Program-made: the position numbers and the translations under genes | Source of the DNA: Afipia birgiae 34632 | GTDB taxonomy: Bacteria; Pseudomonadota; Alphaproteobacteria; Rhizobiales; Xanthobacteraceae | Assembly (NCBI RefSeq): GCF_000308295.2 | Contig: NZ_HG326652.1 | Coordinates: 2,390,818-2,454,817, forward strand | DNA: 64,000 nucleotides | Reading direction: 5' to 3' | Notes under the pieces: model-generated | Seen by the model: the letters and a program-made list of their open reading frames with translations, nothing else | Told to the model about the DNA's origin: nothing | Database searches by the model: none | In this document: one piece after another, positions 17,718 through 26,418 of the stretch | How positions within the stretch are numbered: position 1 is the stretch's first letter | Layout of the letters: every line of letters starts with the position of its first letter

Positions 17718-18584
17718 TTAGTGCGCCCGTCCCAGAAGACCACGCGGGAACAGGAACACTGTCAGAATAACCGCGAGATAGAAGAAGAATTCGCCGAACT
17801 CCGGCGCGAGATATTTTCCGGTGGTGTCCGCAAGCCCGAGAAAAAGCGATGCCGACAGCGCGCCGAGGATCGATCCCGCGCCTCCCACCGACACCACGAC
17901 CAGAAACGTCACCATGTAGCGAAGCGCATAGAATGGCTCGATCGGCAGCATTTCCGCGCCCAGCACGCCGCCGAATGCCGCCAGACCGACTGCCAGAGCA
18001 AATGTCGCCGAATAGATCCACTGCGTCCGGATGCCGAGTGATTCCGCCATGTCGCCATTGTCGACGGCCGCGCGCATCCGCACGCCAAACTCCGTCTTGT
18101 CGATCAACAGCCACAACCCCAACGCGGTCACGAGGCCGCACGCAATCACCAGCAGCCGATGCGTCGAGATCATACGGAAACCGAGGTCGAACGGGCCGCT
18201 CAGCGCTGCCGGCAGCGGAATCGGTTTCGACGTCGGCCCAAGGATGAAGTTCGCTAAACCGATAATGACGAAGGTAATACCGATGGTAAGCAGGAGCTGG
18301 GTCAGGGCATCGGAGCGGCGATAGATGCGCCGGTAGAGCAGAGCTTCGAAGGGGATCGAAATGATGATCGTCCCCACCACCGCCAGTACGATCGCAATCG
18401 GATAACTGATGCCCATTGTCTTCAGCGCGTAGGACGCGATGTAGCCTCCGATCATAGCGAACGCGCCATGGGCAAGGTTCACAACGCGCATCAGCCCCAT
18501 CATGATCGACAAGCCGATGGAAATCGTGAACAGCACCATCCCGTAGGCAACGGCGTCCAGCAGGATGCTCAGCGCGGTTAACAT
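17718..18584 (-). CDS. livH: Branched-chain-type ABC transporter permease LivH
   Basis: A 288-residue membrane permease with typical LivH blocks (GLMRVVNLAHGAFAMIGGY, TEFGVRMRAAVDNGDMAESLGI, YMVTFLVVVSVGGAGSILGA). It forms the second half of the channel with LivM. The ATG overlaps the amidohydrolase stop by one base (TGATG), so the amidohydrolase and the transporter are translated from one message. Confidence 0.92.
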   Translation of the reverse strand: MLTALSILLDAVAYGMVLFTISIGLSIMMGLMRVVNLAHGAFAMIGGYIASYALKTMGISYPIAIVLAVVGTIIISIPFEALLYRRIYRRSDALTQLLLTIGITFVIIGLANFILGPTSKPIPLPAALSGPFDLGFRMISTHRLLVIACGLVTALGLWLLIDKTEFGVRMRAAVDNGDMAESLGIRTQWIYSATFALAVGLAAFGGVLGAEMLPIEPFYALRYMVTFLVVVSVGGAGSILGALSASLFLGLADTTGKYLAPEFGEFFFYLAVILTVFLFPRGLLGRAH

Positions 18585-20209
18585 CAGTACGCCTCCGCCG
18601 GCATCTTGGCCGCGGCTGACAGCGTATCATGACGCACGGTGCCGCGAAGCACCGTCATCAGCACATTGGTCGCGGCAAGATCGGTGGATGCATCAAATGG
18701 ATCGCGGTCGATGGCAATGAAATCCGCCGCCATGCCCGGCACGAGCGTACCGCGCCAATCCTCCTGCTTCATCGCGAAAGCCCCGCCATGCATGTAACTG
18801 CCGACAGCCTGACGCCGGGTCAGCGCTTCATTCGCACCGATGGGAGCGCCCAATGACGCGCCGCGATCCACGGCATTCGCCATCCCGACCCACGGCGAGA
18901 CATGCCCGGTCGGCGCGTCGGAACTGCCGACGTAAGTGACACCGGCATCGATCACAGAGCGCGCGGGATACTTGCTGTGTGCATCCGGTCCGAACGCCGC
19001 GAGAATCGAGCGGCGCATTCGCGCCAGAAAACTCGGCTGCGTGACGATCAGGGCTCCGAGCGCCTTCATGCGCGCGAGACCACCATCCGGCGGGCAGAAA
19101 TAATGCTCGATGCGATGGCGCCGGTCTTGTCCGGGCAGCGCCCTCTCGGACTTCTCGAATGCCGAGATCACGCATGCGCACGCGCGGTCGCCCACGCAAT
19201 GCGTCGCCGTTTGCCAGCCGCCGAGATGCGCGTCAACGATCACGCGTTCGAGATCGGCCTCATCGTGCATAAAGAAGCCTTGTGAATTGGTATCGGCAAA
19301 CGGCTTGCTCACCGCTGCGGTGCGCGCGCCGACGATGCCGTCGGCGAAAAACTTCAACGTCATCGCCTGCCAGTCAGGATCGCGGCGAGGTGTGAACCCG
19401 CGCGCGGCAGCATCCTTCGGATCGAGCTGATACATGAACCCGAGGCGGATCGGCGAAAACGACGTATCCTGGCGGAGCAAATTCCATACCATGAACTCAT
19501 CGTCGAATCCGCTGGTGAAGCCCACCGCGGCTTCCACCGCGGCGGTCAGGCCCATGCGGATGCTGTCTTCGATTGTTTCGCGCAGGGCGGCCGCCATCAT
19601 GGCCGGATCGATGGCCGGAATCGCCCGGAATACAGCTTCAGCGGCGCTTTCCTTGGCGCTGCCGTTCAGCCGCCCGGACGTGTCACGACCGAATGATCCG
19701 CTCGGCGGGTCTGATACACCCTCATTGATCTGAAGCAATTTCAGCGCGGCGCTGTTGAGAATCGCGGTATGCCCGCAGAAGCGGCGGATGATGACGGGAT
19801 GATTAGGAGCGACCGCGTCGATTTCATCCCGCGTGGGATAGCGAGATTCGGCGAGGTTGTTCTCATCGAAACCGACCGCCCTGATCCACTGTGCGGACGG
19901 GTTCCCACTTGCCGCCACCGCCACATGATCTAGGACATCCGCAACAGCGCGGACGCCCGGCCCATTCAATTGAATCTGCTGCCGCTCGTTCGCGATCGCG
20001 AACAGATGAACGTGCGCGTCCGTCAGACCCACGATAACCGTTGCACCCTGCATGTCGATGGTGCGGTCGGCCTCGGGCGCATCTTTCCTGTCGCCAACCC
20101 AGTGGATTGCGCCCTTCCGGGTGACCAGCGTATTGGCCGGCCGCATGTCATCGGCGGATCGGTAGATCCGCGCATTGATCAAGCGCAGGGAATCCGGGCT
20201 GTGCGGCAT
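18584..20209 (-). CDS. Amidohydrolase family 3 (YtcJ-like) metal-dependent hydrolase
   Basis: A 541-residue protein of the amidohydrolase superfamily. Seen: the HxH metal motif in GLTDAHVHLFA (H66 and H68), a later His in WQTATHCVGDRA, a His in RHRIEHYFCP and an Asp in YVGSSDAPTGHVSP. These match the mononuclear or binuclear metal centre of YtcJ/NfdA-type enzymes, which hydrolyse N-substituted formamides and related amides. It is embedded between the binding protein and livH, so its substrate is probably imported by this system or arises during breakdown, for example an aryl amide. The reaction is not fixed by sequence. Confidence 0.85.
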   Translation of the reverse strand: MPHSPDSLRLINARIYRSADDMRPANTLVTRKGAIHWVGDRKDAPEADRTIDMQGATVIVGLTDAHVHLFAIANERQQIQLNGPGVRAVADVLDHVAVAASGNPSAQWIRAVGFDENNLAESRYPTRDEIDAVAPNHPVIIRRFCGHTAILNSAALKLLQINEGVSDPPSGSFGRDTSGRLNGSAKESAAEAVFRAIPAIDPAMMAAALRETIEDSIRMGLTAAVEAAVGFTSGFDDEFMVWNLLRQDTSFSPIRLGFMYQLDPKDAAARGFTPRRDPDWQAMTLKFFADGIVGARTAAVSKPFADTNSQGFFMHDEADLERVIVDAHLGGWQTATHCVGDRACACVISAFEKSERALPGQDRRHRIEHYFCPPDGGLARMKALGALIVTQPSFLARMRRSILAAFGPDAHSKYPARSVIDAGVTYVGSSDAPTGHVSPWVGMANAVDRGASLGAPIGANEALTRRQAVGSYMHGGAFAMKQEDWRGTLVPGMAADFIAIDRDPFDASTDLAATNVLMTVLRGTVRHDTLSAAAKMPAEAY

Positions 20210-20233
20210 GACTGATCGACTTGTCCGTTAGTT

Positions 20234-20265
20234 AAAAGATTGGCGCGAGCGAACTCGCGCCAATC
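20234..20265 (-). terminator. Strong hairpin with U-run between the binding-protein gene and the amidohydrolase
   Basis: GATTGGCGCGAG (20238-20249), loop CGAA, CTCGCGCCAATC (20254-20265): a perfect 12-bp stem. On the minus strand it is followed directly by TTTT (20237-20234). It lies inside the operon just after the binding-protein stop codon, so it probably acts as a partial terminator or 3' stabiliser that raises binding-protein expression over the downstream genes. Confidence 0.75.
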
Positions 20266-20286
20266 CATGCGTGGCAGTTCTGTGAT

Positions 20287-21459
20287 TTACTTGACCAGCG
20301 CCCAATCGGGCTGAGCTTCGAATGTCTGAAGCTCCTTGTTGATCAGCTTGCCGTCCTGCTTGGCGACTTCGCGCAGATAAACGTTCTGCGTGATGTGCCG
20401 TGTCGTCGGATCGATCGACACCGGACCGCGCGGGCTGACCCACTTCATGTCCTTGACCGCAGCGACGGCTTTCTCCGGATCGCGTTTGCCGGCGGTGGCC
20501 TCGATCATCTTGTAGATCACGCGCGCTCCGTCATAAGCCGCCACCGAAGTCATGGTCACATTGTCGGAAGTCGTGCCTGCTTTGGCGAGCCTCTCAAGGA
20601 AAACCTTGTTCTCCGGAGACGCATGCGACACCGCGTAATGGTACGTCGACAGAATACCCAGACCGTTATCGCCGATGTTCGGAAGATCGGGTTCGGTCAC
20701 GACGTCGCCGGTCGAGATGAGCTTGACGCCGCCCGACTTAAGACCATTGTCGATATACGCCTTCACAAAACCCAGCGTCGGCGGGCCGGCCGGCAGGAAC
20801 GTGAAGATCGTATCGGCGCCCGAGCTCTTGACGCGCTGCATGATCGGGCTGAAGTCAGTGGTGTTAAGCGGCATGCGGATCGCTTCGACAATCGTCCCGC
20901 CATCCGATTCAAACGTCTTCTTGAACGCCGCCTCGGCATCGATGCCAGGGCCGTAATCGCTGACTGCGATGGCAACCTTCTTCGCGCCCTTCGCCTTCGC
21001 GACTTTCGCGGCTGGCACGGTGTTCTGCCACATCGTAAAGGAGGTGCGGACAATGAAGGGGCTCTTTTCGACGATAGCGGACGTCGCGGCGTTGAAAACA
21101 ACCAATGGCGTCTTCGATTCTTCAAGCAGCGGCGCTACCGCCAATGCGTTGGGCGTAAAATAGACACCTGCGAGATACTGCACCTTGTCCTTGACCAGCA
21201 GTTCCTGCGCGATTGCCTTGGACTTCGCGGGGTTCGGCGATTCCTCGTCGCGGTAGATGAACTCGACATCGTGACCTGCGACCTTGGAGCCGTGCTCCGC
21301 CACCCAGGCCTCGATGCCTGCCTTGAAGTTCTGGCCGAACAGCGCATACGGCCCGGACATGGTGCCGATGACGCCGACCTTGATCGTGTCGGCATGAGCC
21401 GCTCCCGACATCAGTCCGGCAACCGCCAGAGCGCACGCGTATTTCACTGCCTTGTTCAT
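20287..21459 (-). CDS. Periplasmic substrate-binding protein of the Liv-type ABC transporter
   Basis: A 390-residue type-I periplasmic binding protein (Peripla_BP_6). The signal peptide ends at about residue 23 (GAAHA before DTIKVGVIG). The typical start GTMSGPYALFGQNFKAGIEAW and the YRDEESPNPAKSKAIAQELL block are present. It captures the substrate and delivers it to LivHMGF. In catabolic islands such proteins often bind aromatic acids. It lies between the GS-like ligase gene and the amidohydrolase gene and is followed by a strong hairpin. Confidence 0.9.
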   Translation of the reverse strand: MNKAVKYACALAVAGLMSGAAHADTIKVGVIGTMSGPYALFGQNFKAGIEAWVAEHGSKVAGHDVEFIYRDEESPNPAKSKAIAQELLVKDKVQYLAGVYFTPNALAVAPLLEESKTPLVVFNAATSAIVEKSPFIVRTSFTMWQNTVPAAKVAKAKGAKKVAIAVSDYGPGIDAEAAFKKTFESDGGTIVEAIRMPLNTTDFSPIMQRVKSSGADTIFTFLPAGPPTLGFVKAYIDNGLKSGGVKLISTGDVVTEPDLPNIGDNGLGILSTYHYAVSHASPENKVFLERLAKAGTTSDNVTMTSVAAYDGARVIYKMIEATAGKRDPEKAVAAVKDMKWVSPRGPVSIDPTTRHITQNVYLREVAKQDGKLINKELQTFEAQPDWALVK

Positions 21460-21515
21460 GTGGTCCCCTGCTCCTGTTTTGTTTTATTGACGTCAAGCTC
21501 GTTCGGCGCGCTGCA

Positions 21516-22973
21516 TCAAAACATCTCGAAGTATTCGCGCTGCTCCCATTCGGTAACTTCGGCCTGGAAGCGATCGATCTCGGCGTTCTTGATGTGCACG
21601 TAATAGTCTACCAGTTCCGCGCCCATTGCGTTCCTGAAAAATGGATCGTCGTTCAGCGCGAAAACCGCTTCGCGCAGCGACTTCGGCAGCAGGCTGGCCT
21701 TGGTCTCGTAAGGTGTATCCGCGGAGGGTCCGGGGTCAATCGCGCGGTCTACGCCGTCCAGCCCCGACAGGATTTGCGAGGACATGTACAGATACGGATT
21801 GGCCGCAGGCTCGCCGACCCGGTTCTCAAACCGTGTAGCCGGGTCCTTCGGACCGCCCAAAGCGCGGATCATGACGCCACGGTTGTCCCGGCCCCAGATC
21901 GCACGGTCCGGCGCAAGCGAATAGGACCGGTAGCGCTTGTAGCCATTGATCGTCGGCGTCGTAAACACGGTCGCCGCGCGGGCATGCTCCAGCAATCCAC
22001 CGAGATAGCCCTTGCCGAAGTCCGACAGGAATTCACTGTCGGTATCGGACATAAAGGCGTTGCGTCCATCGGCACGGGATACCAGCGACTGGTGCAAGTG
22101 CCATCCCGACGACACGACGTTCGGGATGCGCGGGCGGCACATGAAGGTCGCGTGATAGCCGTGGCGGTGGCAAATCTGCTTCACGGCGCTGCGGAACAGC
22201 ACCATCGTATCGGCCGGATCGAGCCCGACGGTCGGCGCGAAGGTGAACTCGCACTGGCTGGGGCCGAATTCGACCTCGATCGACCGCAGCAGCAGGCCGA
22301 GCGCGACGACATCGCGCCGGATCAGTTCAAGCACCGGCTCCATCTGGTCGTAGCGCTGCTCGGTCAGATACTGATAGCCGTGGGACAGGAGGCTGACTTC
22401 CGGCGGTTCGCCGGGCTGGCCTGCATCCGCTGGCCGCATCTTCGGATCGTTGACCTTGAAGACGTGAAACTCGACCTCAAGCCCCGCCACGAAATCGTAG
22501 CCGCGCGCGCTCAGCTTGTTCAGCACCGACTTGTACAAACCGCGCGTCGCGAACGGCACGGGACGACCGTCAGCGAAATGAACGTCGCACAGAATCCAGC
22601 CCGTGGTAGGAGCCCAGGGCAACACGCGGAAGGTCGACGGGTCGGGAACCATCAGCACGTCAGCCGCGCCCTGCATTTCCTTCATCCCGAAACCGCCGCC
22701 GGCGGTGAACACCGGAAACACCGTGCGATGCGAGGTGTCTTTCGCAAGCATCGTGGTCGTGATCGAGCAGCCGCTTTCAAGGATACGCAGCGCTTCGCTC
22801 GCAACCAGCGTCTTGCCGCGCAGAATCCCGTGCTGGTCGGGAAACGACAAACGAATCGTATCCAGCCCCTTTTCTTCGACAATGCGCCGAAGCCGGACTG
22901 CCGCTTCGTTCTGCTCCTCCGACCAAAGACGATGTCGTGCGACAAAGCTCAATGACGTTGCTTTCCCTGACAT
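21516..22973 (-). CDS. Glutamine synthetase-like gamma-glutamyl ligase (gamma-glutamylanilide synthase/PuuA type)
   Basis: A 485-residue class-I glutamine-synthetase-fold enzyme. Catalytic blocks are intact: Glu pair in VAGLEVEFHVF, GPSQCEFTFAP, the ammonium/nucleotide region SGWHLHQSLV, NGYKRYRSYS, and ENRVGEPAANPYLYMSSQ. The divergence from GlnA and the oxygenase neighbour suggest a specialised ligase that joins glutamate to an amine using ATP. This is known for AtdA1/TdnQ in aniline degradation, where gamma-glutamylanilide feeds a Rieske oxygenase, and for PuuA and IpuC. It lies directly downstream of the Rieske gene (15-base gap). Substrate inferred. Confidence 0.85.
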   Translation of the reverse strand: MSGKATSLSFVARHRLWSEEQNEAAVRLRRIVEEKGLDTIRLSFPDQHGILRGKTLVASEALRILESGCSITTTMLAKDTSHRTVFPVFTAGGGFGMKEMQGAADVLMVPDPSTFRVLPWAPTTGWILCDVHFADGRPVPFATRGLYKSVLNKLSARGYDFVAGLEVEFHVFKVNDPKMRPADAGQPGEPPEVSLLSHGYQYLTEQRYDQMEPVLELIRRDVVALGLLLRSIEVEFGPSQCEFTFAPTVGLDPADTMVLFRSAVKQICHRHGYHATFMCRPRIPNVVSSGWHLHQSLVSRADGRNAFMSDTDSEFLSDFGKGYLGGLLEHARAATVFTTPTINGYKRYRSYSLAPDRAIWGRDNRGVMIRALGGPKDPATRFENRVGEPAANPYLYMSSQILSGLDGVDRAIDPGPSADTPYETKASLLPKSLREAVFALNDDPFFRNAMGAELVDYYVHIKNAEIDRFQAEVTEWEQREYFEMF

Positions 22974-22988
22974 TGGCTCAGCAAACCC

Positions 22989-24347
22989 TTACTCGGCCGC
23001 GGTAAGATGCGGCACCTTTGCTGCGATCTCGGTTGGAATCGGCGCAGCCCAAGGCGCACCACGCCGCCGCTTCACGTCGACTTCCATCCAGTAGATTTCC
23101 CAGCCGCGCGTCGGCCCGATGCCGTCCATCGTCGCAGGCCCCTGGATGCTTCGCGCATGCGCTTCGTCGAGGAACAATAGCGGCTTGCCACCGGCAACGG
23201 CCTTCTCGATTTCCTGACGCAGCAGCCGGCGATATTGCACGATCCCCTTATCTGATTGCCCAAGATGCTCGCGCGTGCGGTTCTGGATCGCCCCCATCGA
23301 CTCAACGGCCCACTGATCGTGCACGTTGATGTCCAGTCCCATGCCGGTATAGGTCTCGGTGGCCTGCTCGTGCGGATCGAAGCCGTAATCGTTGGTCTTG
23401 TTGCGGCGAGACACGTAGTCCGGCAGTTCGTACAATTCGAGGCGCTGCTCGCGCATCTTCTTCCTGTCGACCGGCTTGGTGTAGCTGGTGAAGATCGCGT
23501 ACCAGTAGCAGTGGGTGTCGTCGACCGGCACATGCCACTGCGTAATCGTCATTTCCTGGCTCATCGGAATGACGAAGCCGTGCGGAAACAACTGATTGGT
23601 GACGCGCACATGGGTGAGTTCGTCATCGATCTGGCGCAGCGCCACCAGCCGCAGGCCATACTCTGTCTTCTCGACGTTGATAATCGGACGATCGTACTCG
23701 CGTAGAATTTTCGTCATCGGCATGTCGCTGCCGGCAGACGCGCCGCGGAACTGCTTGCCGTAGGACTTCTCAAGGTCCTCGTCTTCAAAGAAGCGGTGCA
23801 GGAACGAGGCGTGCGCCGGATCGATGCCGACTTCGAGCGCCTGCAACCAGTTGCATTCGATCAGCCCCTTGAACGCAAACGTATAGGCATCGGGTGCGAC
23901 GAAACAGTCGAGTTCCGGAAATGCAGGCGGCTCACCTTCACCGAGATAGACCCACAGGATGCCGCCCTTCTCCACGACAGGATAGGCGCGCTGCTTGATG
24001 TTCTTGCACAGCGATGAGCCGACCGGCTCGGCTGGAGTTTCGAGGCAGTTGCCCTGAACATCGAACAGCCAGCCGTGGAAGGCGCAGCGCAGACCGCCGT
24101 TTTCAAGCCGGCCAAAGGCGAGGTCTGCACCGCGATGCGGACAATCGCGATCCATCAATCCGTAACGGCCCTGCTCATCGCGAAACAGAACGAAGTTCTC
24201 GCCCAGCAATTTGACCGCCCGGATCGGTCGCGGACCTTCGAGCTCGTCGACCAGTGCCGCCGGCTGCCAGTACATCCGCATCAGTTTTCCAGCCGGGTCG
24301 GCAGGGCCTGTGCGGGTGATCAGATCGTTCTGCTCTTGGCTCATCAT
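22989..24347 (-). CDS. Rieske non-heme iron oxygenase, large subunit
   Basis: A 452-residue oxygenase alpha subunit. The Rieske [2Fe-2S] ligands are C69 and H71 in DCPHRGADLAFG and C88 and H91 in RCAFHGW. The mononuclear iron site follows as D176, H179 and H184 in GIDPAHASFLHRF. The length and C-terminal extension resemble the phthalate 4,5-dioxygenase/LigXa-like group, which act as homo-oligomers without a beta subunit. Electrons should come from the divergent ferredoxin and reductase genes. It is the first gene of the long catabolic operon, next to the GS-like ligase. Probable role: oxygenation of an aromatic ring en route to protocatechuate. Confidence 0.92.
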   Translation of the reverse strand: MMSQEQNDLITRTGPADPAGKLMRMYWQPAALVDELEGPRPIRAVKLLGENFVLFRDEQGRYGLMDRDCPHRGADLAFGRLENGGLRCAFHGWLFDVQGNCLETPAEPVGSSLCKNIKQRAYPVVEKGGILWVYLGEGEPPAFPELDCFVAPDAYTFAFKGLIECNWLQALEVGIDPAHASFLHRFFEDEDLEKSYGKQFRGASAGSDMPMTKILREYDRPIINVEKTEYGLRLVALRQIDDELTHVRVTNQLFPHGFVIPMSQEMTITQWHVPVDDTHCYWYAIFTSYTKPVDRKKMREQRLELYELPDYVSRRNKTNDYGFDPHEQATETYTGMGLDINVHDQWAVESMGAIQNRTREHLGQSDKGIVQYRRLLRQEIEKAVAGGKPLLFLDEAHARSIQGPATMDGIGPTRGWEIYWMEVDVKRRRGAPWAAPIPTEIAAKVPHLTAAE

Positions 24348-24823
24348 GGCTGCTTTTTCCTTCCAGTCCCGAGAGGATTATTTGCCGAAAACATCGACGG
24401 CCCGCACGCAGGCCGGTTGAAGTCCCGGTTCGCCGAGATGCTTCGACGATTGAAAACCTTTCCGCCGCAACAGGCGAGACCCGGGAGAAGCAAAATCGCC
24501 CGCGGCAAATGCCTGCACGACTGCTGCGATTGGCCCGCACTTCATCACTTCGGTGTCCCGCATCTTGCTTCTTCGCCCAAAATCAATGTTCGATGAACGA
24601 ACACATGTGCGATATTTGTTAGACTGACTCCAAACTAGAAAACGTGCAAGCGCAATTTGGAGCTGTGAGCGCCTATTTATGCTGCAAATGCGAAATCCAG
24701 CCTGAATGATTGGCTTCACCAAGAACCAGCATCTCGGGAATTTTGAATTGATATGTTCGATGAACGCCCATATGTTCGTTAAATGAACTTCGCTAGCAAG
24801 GCCCAGCAACGGATGCGTTGATA
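24348..24823. promoter_or_regulatory. Divergent regulatory region with repeated palindromic operators (probable IclR sites)
   Basis: This 476-base gap separates the oxygenase operon from the ferredoxin operon. It holds TGTTCGATGAACGAACA at 24587-24603, with 6-base arms TGTTCG/CGAACA. A second copy of the 13-mer TGTTCGATGAACG lies at 24754-24766. An adjacent GTTCGTTAAATGAAC is at 24774-24788, 36 bases before the ferredoxin start. No gene was recognised here. IclR-family regulators bind such sites, and one is encoded nearby at 26419. Confidence 0.6.
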
Positions 24824-25147
24824 ATGGCTCAGATCAAATTCATTCAGCCGGACGGCTCCGAGGCCGTCGTAAACATCGACAGCGGAACGAGCGTCATGCT
24901 CGCCGCCATCCGCAATGGCGTTTCAGGCATTGATGCGGAATGCGGCGGCTGTCTCGATTGTGCGACGTGCCACGTCTACGTAGAAGAAAGCGCTTCAGGC
25001 CTGCTGGCTCCGCCGCAGCCGGAGGAACTCGAACTGCTCGGGTCGGTTGCCGCCACTCGCAAACCCAACAGCCGCTTGAGCTGCCAATTGAAGATTCCAC
25101 CCTCGGTCACATCCCTCACCGTCCACGTTCCGGAGGCACAGTCATGA
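24824..25147 (+). CDS. [2Fe-2S] ferredoxin (putidaredoxin/adrenodoxin type)
   Basis: A 107-residue ferredoxin that should carry electrons from the reductase to the Rieske oxygenase. Cluster ligands are C40, C46, C49 (AECGGCLDCATCHVY) and C87 (RLSCQL), the C-x5-C-x2-C-x37-C spacing of the putidaredoxin family. An additional cysteine, C43, lies inside the loop. I chose the ATG at 24824 (MAQIKFIQPDGS) over a TTG two codons earlier. The stop overlaps the reductase start (ATGA). Confidence 0.93.
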   Translation: MAQIKFIQPDGSEAVVNIDSGTSVMLAAIRNGVSGIDAECGGCLDCATCHVYVEESASGLLAPPQPEELELLGSVAATRKPNSRLSCQLKIPPSVTSLTVHVPEAQS

Positions 25148-26382
25148 GCGGGCTCGTCGTCGTCGGCGCGTCGTATGCCGGGATTCAGGCGGCCCTGTCC
25201 GCGCGCGACTCCGGATACGCGGAGCGCATCACAGTCGTCGCCGACGATCATCTGCTGCCTTATCAGCGGCCTCCCCTGTCCAAGGACTTCCTGCTCGACA
25301 AGGTCACGCAGGATAATCTGGTTCTTCGCGACGAGGGATTCTTCAAGCTGAAGCAGATCGATCTTATTCTCGAGACGCGCGTGCACGCGATCGACCGGCA
25401 TGCGCGGCAGCTTTCGATCAACGGCAACACCAAACTCGATTTCGACAAGCTGCTCATCGGTACCGGCTCTCATGCGCGCCGCCTGACCCTTCCGGGCTCG
25501 GACCTCGACGGCGTCTGTTATCTTCGATCGATCCGGGACGCGGTCGATCTGAAGGAGCGGCTGCGGAATGCCGCGGAGATTGTTGTCATCGGCGGCGGTT
25601 TTATTGGCCTTGAGGTTGCGGCGTCCGCCAGCAAGCTCGGCAAGAAGGTGACCGTTATCGAGAGCGCCTCGCGGCTGCTCGAACGCTCGGTCTCGCCGCT
25701 CGTCTCGCAATTCCTGCTCGATCTGCATACAAGGCACGGCGTTGACGTCCGGCTCAATGAATCGATCGCGGCAATCGGCGGAGAAAACGACCGCGCAGCG
25801 TTCGTGGCGACATCGGGCGGCACGCGCCTGCGGGCAGATCTCGTGCTCGTCGGAATCGGCGGCGTGCCAAACGATCAGCTTGCGCGCGATGCGCAACTGA
25901 ACTGCACCAACGGGATCGTGGTGGACGACCACGGCATGACCAACGATCCTGACATCTATGCCGCCGGCGACTGCGCCAATCACTACAATGCCTATGCCGG
26001 AGACTGGCTGCGTCTGGAATCGGTCCAAAATGCCCAGGATCAGGCCAAGGCCGCCGGACTGGCGATCGCCGGGAAAACCGGACCTTACGGCAGCGTCCCG
26101 CGCTTCTGGTCCGATCAGTACGATGCGAAACTGCAAACTGTCGGGATCTCGCGCAACTTCGACCGGCAGGCGGTGCGCGGATCGCTGGAAGGCGGACAAT
26201 TCTCGGTTTTCTACTACAAACAGAATAAGCTGTGCGCGGTGGACAGCGTCAGCCGCGCGGGCGATCAAATGGCTGCCCGGCGGCTGATTGGCAGCGGCAT
26301 TTCACCGTCGCCGGAGCAGGCCGCCGATCTCTCCTTCGATTTCAAATCGCTTTTGACAACGATCAACGCGGCTGGTGCATAA
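25144..26382 (+). CDS. NAD(P)H-dependent ferredoxin reductase (putidaredoxin reductase type)
   Basis: A 412-residue FAD flavoprotein with an FAD fold at the N-terminus (VVVGASYAGIQAALSAR), an NAD fold (VVIGGGFIGLEVAASASKLG) and the second FAD block (NDPDIYAAGDCANHY). The tail SPSPEQAADLSFDFKSLL is typical of the group. It reduces the adjacent ferredoxin, completing a three-component oxygenase with the divergent alpha subunit. Translation is coupled to the ferredoxin through an ATGA overlap. The IclR gene follows after 36 bases. Confidence 0.94.
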   Translation: MSGLVVVGASYAGIQAALSARDSGYAERITVVADDHLLPYQRPPLSKDFLLDKVTQDNLVLRDEGFFKLKQIDLILETRVHAIDRHARQLSINGNTKLDFDKLLIGTGSHARRLTLPGSDLDGVCYLRSIRDAVDLKERLRNAAEIVVIGGGFIGLEVAASASKLGKKVTVIESASRLLERSVSPLVSQFLLDLHTRHGVDVRLNESIAAIGGENDRAAFVATSGGTRLRADLVLVGIGGVPNDQLARDAQLNCTNGIVVDDHGMTNDPDIYAAGDCANHYNAYAGDWLRLESVQNAQDQAKAAGLAIAGKTGPYGSVPRFWSDQYDAKLQTVGISRNFDRQAVRGSLEGGQFSVFYYKQNKLCAVDSVSRAGDQMAARRLIGSGISPSPEQAADLSFDFKSLLTTINAAGA

Positions 26383-26418
26383 TCCGGCGAAATATGGTCT
26401 CGTTGATCGGATCGACAC

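Noticed and set aside
21594-22955. A 453-codon open frame antisense to the GS-like ligase
   Set aside because: Shadow of a gene whose catalytic motifs are all intact on the other strand.
21516-22973. Ordinary glutamine synthetase for ammonium assimilation
   Set aside because: The gene sits inside a catabolic operon next to a Rieske oxygenase and diverges from GlnA, so a specialised gamma-glutamyl ligase fits better.
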